From Actinoallomurus spadix (GTDB lineage: Bacteria > Actinomycetota > Actinomycetes > Streptosporangiales > Streptosporangiaceae): a stretch of DNA of 64,000 nt. Of the stretch, positions 61,262-64,000 are shown in pieces (the stretch's first letter is position 1; each line of letters begins with the position of its first letter). Location of the stretch: contig NZ_JAMXMX010000005.1 of NCBI RefSeq assembly GCF_024055725.1, positions 1 through 64,000 of the forward strand. Direction: 5' to 3'. Below the pieces are notes generated by a model. The model did not search any database. It had not been told where the DNA came from and worked only from the letters and a program-made list of their open reading frames with translations. Both the position numbers and the translations under genes were made by a program.

Positions 61262-64000
61262 GTGAGCCTCCTCTCTCATGGGCGTAATGCCGCATTTCGC
61301 CGGCGGCGCACGCATCGACGTGCCGGACCCGGATCCAAGACCATCAAAGCCACTCTCGCGCTGGCCGGCGTCGCCGGCCTCGTGGTCACCGGCTCTCCCC
61401 CCGCGACCGCGGCCGCGCCCGGGCAACGGGCCGACAGGCACGCCGTCCGGTCGGGCGACGCCCGCTTCGAGGTCCTCTCCCCCACGCTGATCCGGATGGA
61501 GTACGCCGGCGACGGCGCCTTCACCGACGCCGCGACGTTCAACGCGGTGGGACGGGACGGCTTCGGGCGGACGCAGTTCACCAAGAAGGTCTCGGACGGC
61601 TGGCTGACCATCGACACCGGGCCGGTGAAGCTGCGGTACAAGGTCGGCTCCGGCCCGTTCACCGCGGACAACGTCTCCGTACAGGTGCGCGCCGCCGGCC
61701 AGAAGGTGATCGCGCACCCGGCCTTCCCCGGCGCGGTCACCTGCGCCACCGACACCCTCTGCGAGGCGGAGCGGGGCCTGCTTCAGGGGGTGAGCGTCGC
61801 CTCGGACCACGCCGGGTTCACCGGCACCGGGTTCGCCGCCGGGTTCGAGAGCGTCGGCGGGTCGCTCGCCTATACGCTCGACGTGCCGAAGGACGGCGAC
61901 TACGACCTGCGCCTGCGCTACGCCAACAACCAGGGCGGCGACGGTAAGACCATGACCCGTACGCTGAGCGCCGCCGTCGACGGCGGAACGCCGGCGACGC
62001 TCACGATGCCGACCACCGCGAACTGGGACACCTGGGCGTTCACCACCGCGCCGGGTCTGCACCTGACCGCCGGCCGGCACACACTCGTGGTCTCCCGTGC
62101 CGCGAGCGACTCGGGCGACGTGAACGTCGACAGCCTGGCGCTGACGGCACCCGGCGCGCCGTACCCGACGACGGCGCCGTCGGCCGACTGCGACTACGGC
62201 ACCGTGTGCGAGGCCGAGGCCGGCGCGCTCGCCGGCGGGGCGAAGCTCGCCGCCGACCACAACGGCCACTCCGGTGAGGGGTTCGCCGCCGGGCTGGAGC
62301 GGGCCGGCGCGTCCGACACCGTCACGATCCAGAACGTCCCCGCCAACGGCTCGTACGGGCTGCAGGTCCGCTACTCGAACGGCGGCGGAACCTCCCGGAC
62401 GATCTCGACCGCGGTGAACGGCGGAACGGCCACGACGGCGAACCTCGCGCCGACCGCCGACTGGGACAGCTGGTCGACGGCGGTCATCCCGGTGACCCTG
62501 ACCAAGGGCACCGACACGATCGCGCTCGGCTGCCCGACGGCGGACAGCTGCCACGTCAACCTCGACACCGTCGCGGTCGCCCCGGCCTCCTCGGCGATCC
62601 TGCCGGCGCACAGCCCGCTCGGGGGGTACCGGCGCGGCCTCGACGGCGTCAACGGCAGCGCGGTCACCACGCCCGGCCTGCTGTACCGCGACGGGTGGTA
62701 CCTGCTCGACGACACGCCCTCGGCCATCTTCGACCCGGACACCCGCACGGTCCACGCGCGGCCCGGCCACGACGGCAAGCCCTACCAGGACGGCTACCTG
62801 TTCGGCTACGGCCAGGACTACAAGCAGGGTCTCACGGACCTGAAGACGCTGACCGGACCGTCGGAGCTGCTGCCCCGGTGGGCCTACGGCATCTGGTTCT
62901 CCGAGTACTACGACTTCACCGCCGCCGCCTACCAGAACGACCTCCTGCCGAAGTTCCGCTCGGAGGGCGTCCCCTTGGACGTCCTGGTCACCGACACGGA
63001 CTACAAGGCGCCCACCGACTGGAACGGCTGGGAGATCGACACCAACAGGTTCCCGGACCCGGCGGCGTTCTTCGCCTGGGAGCACGCGCAGGGACTACAC
63101 AGCGCGCTGAACATCCACCCGAGCATCGCGAGTGGCGACCCGGCCTACGCCCAGGCGCAGGCCACGGCCAAGAACAAGCTGGCCGTCTCCGGCTGCGGAG
63201 CGCCCTCCGGACAGACCTGCCACACGTTCGACTGGGGCGACCCGGACCAGCTCGCCGCCTACTTCGACCTGCACAAGAAGATGGAACAGCAGGGCAACGA
63301 CCTGTGGTGGCTGGACTGGTGCTGTGATGGCTCCCAGTCCTCGCTGGCCGGCGTCACGCCCGACGCGTGGATCAACCAGCAGTACGCCGACGACACCGCC
63401 AAGCGCGTCGGCCGCGGGTTCGCCTTCTCCCGGGCGTACAGCTCCCTCCAGGCCTCGGGCTACAGCGGTCAGGCCCCGGTGCCGACCGGTCCGTGGGCGG
63501 ACAAGCGCACGACGGTGCACTTCACCGGAGACACCGCATCGAGCTGGGACACCCTGAAGTTCGAGGTCGGCTACACGCCGGGTGAGTCCGCCGCAACCGG
63601 CCTGTCTGCGGTCAGCCACGACATCGGCGGGTTCAACGGCCCGTCCCATCTCGCCGACGACCTGTACGTGCGCTGGGTGCAGATGGCGGCCTTCCAGCCG
63701 ATCCTGCGGTTGCACAGCAACCACAGTGACCGGCTGCCGTGGCAGTACGGCGACCAGGCCCGCACCGCGGCGGAGAAGTTCCTGAACCTCCGCGAGAACC
63801 TCGTTCCCTACACCTACACACTGGCCAAGGAGGCCACCGACACCGGCGTGCCCGTCGTCCGGGCGACGTACCTGGAGTACCCGGACGAGCAGGGCGCCTA
63901 CGACGCGGCGGCCCGGGAGTACTTCTACGGCTCGAACGTGCTGGTGGCTCCGGCCACCTCGTCCGGAACGACGGCGACCACGTCGGTCTGGTTCCCGCCG
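61262..64000 (+). CDS. Secreted GH31 alpha-glycosidase with CBM35-like domains (copy 2, cut by window end)
   Basis: The frame is open from the GTG at 61262 to the window end (913 codons visible). Starts VSLLSHGRNAAFRRRRTHRR, signal LALAGVAGLVVTGS. Domain order equals copy 1. Nucleophile Asp685 in LWWLDWCCD and acid/base Asp757 in HFTGDTASSW are intact. Overall similarity to copy 1 is very high, with one 299-bp stretch (61817-62115) identical to 58442-58740. Differences cluster in the second CBM-like module and in TIM-barrel loops (for example ENSQ versus DGSQ after the nucleophile). The missing C-terminus should hold the beta-sheet domains. Confidence 0.93.
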   Translation, partial: MSLLSHGRNAAFRRRRTHRRAGPGSKTIKATLALAGVAGLVVTGSPPATAAAPGQRADRHAVRSGDARFEVLSPTLIRMEYAGDGAFTDAATFNAVGRDGFGRTQFTKKVSDGWLTIDTGPVKLRYKVGSGPFTADNVSVQVRAAGQKVIAHPAFPGAVTCATDTLCEAERGLLQGVSVASDHAGFTGTGFAAGFESVGGSLAYTLDVPKDGDYDLRLRYANNQGGDGKTMTRTLSAAVDGGTPATLTMPTTANWDTWAFTTAPGLHLTAGRHTLVVSRAASDSGDVNVDSLALTAPGAPYPTTAPSADCDYGTVCEAEAGALAGGAKLAADHNGHSGEGFAAGLERAGASDTVTIQNVPANGSYGLQVRYSNGGGTSRTISTAVNGGTATTANLAPTADWDSWSTAVIPVTLTKGTDTIALGCPTADSCHVNLDTVAVAPASSAILPAHSPLGGYRRGLDGVNGSAVTTPGLLYRDGWYLLDDTPSAIFDPDTRTVHARPGHDGKPYQDGYLFGYGQDYKQGLTDLKTLTGPSELLPRWAYGIWFSEYYDFTAAAYQNDLLPKFRSEGVPLDVLVTDTDYKAPTDWNGWEIDTNRFPDPAAFFAWEHAQGLHSALNIHPSIASGDPAYAQAQATAKNKLAVSGCGAPSGQTCHTFDWGDPDQLAAYFDLHKKMEQQGNDLWWLDWCCDGSQSSLAGVTPDAWINQQYADDTAKRVGRGFAFSRAYSSLQASGYSGQAPVPTGPWADKRTTVHFTGDTASSWDTLKFEVGYTPGESAATGLSAVSHDIGGFNGPSHLADDLYVRWVQMAAFQPILRLHSNHSDRLPWQYGDQARTAAEKFLNLRENLVPYTYTLAKEATDTGVPVVRATYLEYPDEQGAYDAAAREYFYGSNVLVAPATSSGTTATTSVWFPP

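Overview
The window is a 64 kb piece of a very GC-rich actinobacterial chromosome. Coding sequence has strong G/C bias at third codon positions, GTG starts are common, and many genes appear leaderless. The gene content (F420-type nitroreductase domain, TioE-type regulator, HspR operator in front of lon, LCP protein, several LuxR/MarR/MerR/XRE regulators, secreted glycosidases with CBMs) fits a filamentous actinomycete, probably Streptosporangiales/Thermomonosporaceae-like. That placement is inference. No rRNA, tRNA, CRISPR array or riboswitch was seen.

Layout. 1-2.3 kb: SbcC (cut by the window edge) and SbcD, then a small terminated ORF. 2.4-6.2 kb: LuxR-type two-component system divergent from an ABC drug/antibiotic-type exporter pair. 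6.3-14 kb: aldehyde dehydrogenase and a Gfo/Idh/MocA oxidoreductase that were once neighbours and are now separated by about 5 kb of foreign DNA. This island carries a TDO-like protein, an isochorismate synthase (MenF type), a MenG/UbiE-type methyltransferase, a HEAT-like protein and a zinc-ribbon methyltransferase. It is bordered by IS630- and IS1380-type transposase remnants and by duplicated host sequence. 14-18 kb: TioE regulator/erythromycin esterase pair and a secreted GH10 xylanase with a palindrome-rich promoter. 18-25 kb: RCK/TrkA-type channel-like protein, a lipoprotein, an IolE/IolG-like sugar pair under a LacI-type operator, and an epimerase fused to a DDN-like domain. 25-28 kb: Lon with a perfect HspR (HAIR) operator. 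28-40 kb: assorted enzymes and regulators, including an autoregulated HEAT/MerR-HEAT pair, a nonsense-mutated azoreductase, a MarR-GNAT fusion and an SDR/MFS operon. 40-46 kb: DNA alkylation repair, glutathione peroxidase/DUF72 on a 20-bp divergent promoter, and an LCP protein with an 18-bp minisatellite at its 3' end. 46-51 kb: a Phd/YefM antitoxin followed by a 1175-aa triple-AAA protein, divergent from ClpP and a deleted second ClpP. 51-58 kb: four regulator/oxidoreductase pairs and small genes. 58-64 kb: two tandem secreted GH31 glycosidases with twin promoters; the second is cut by the window end.

Genes that probably work together: SbcC/SbcD; the sensor kinase, response regulator and exporter; the island operon (isochorismate/quinone-like chemistry); TioE and the esterase; the TIM-barrel isomerase and dehydrogenase; HEAT and MerR-HEAT; SDR and MFS; GPx and DUF72; antitoxin and AAA protein, with ClpP opposite; XRE-cupin and the TrxR-like enzyme; NmrA-like and LysR; and the two GH31 enzymes. 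Genome decay is prominent: at least six broken genes, and several short tandem duplications sitting exactly at gene ends.
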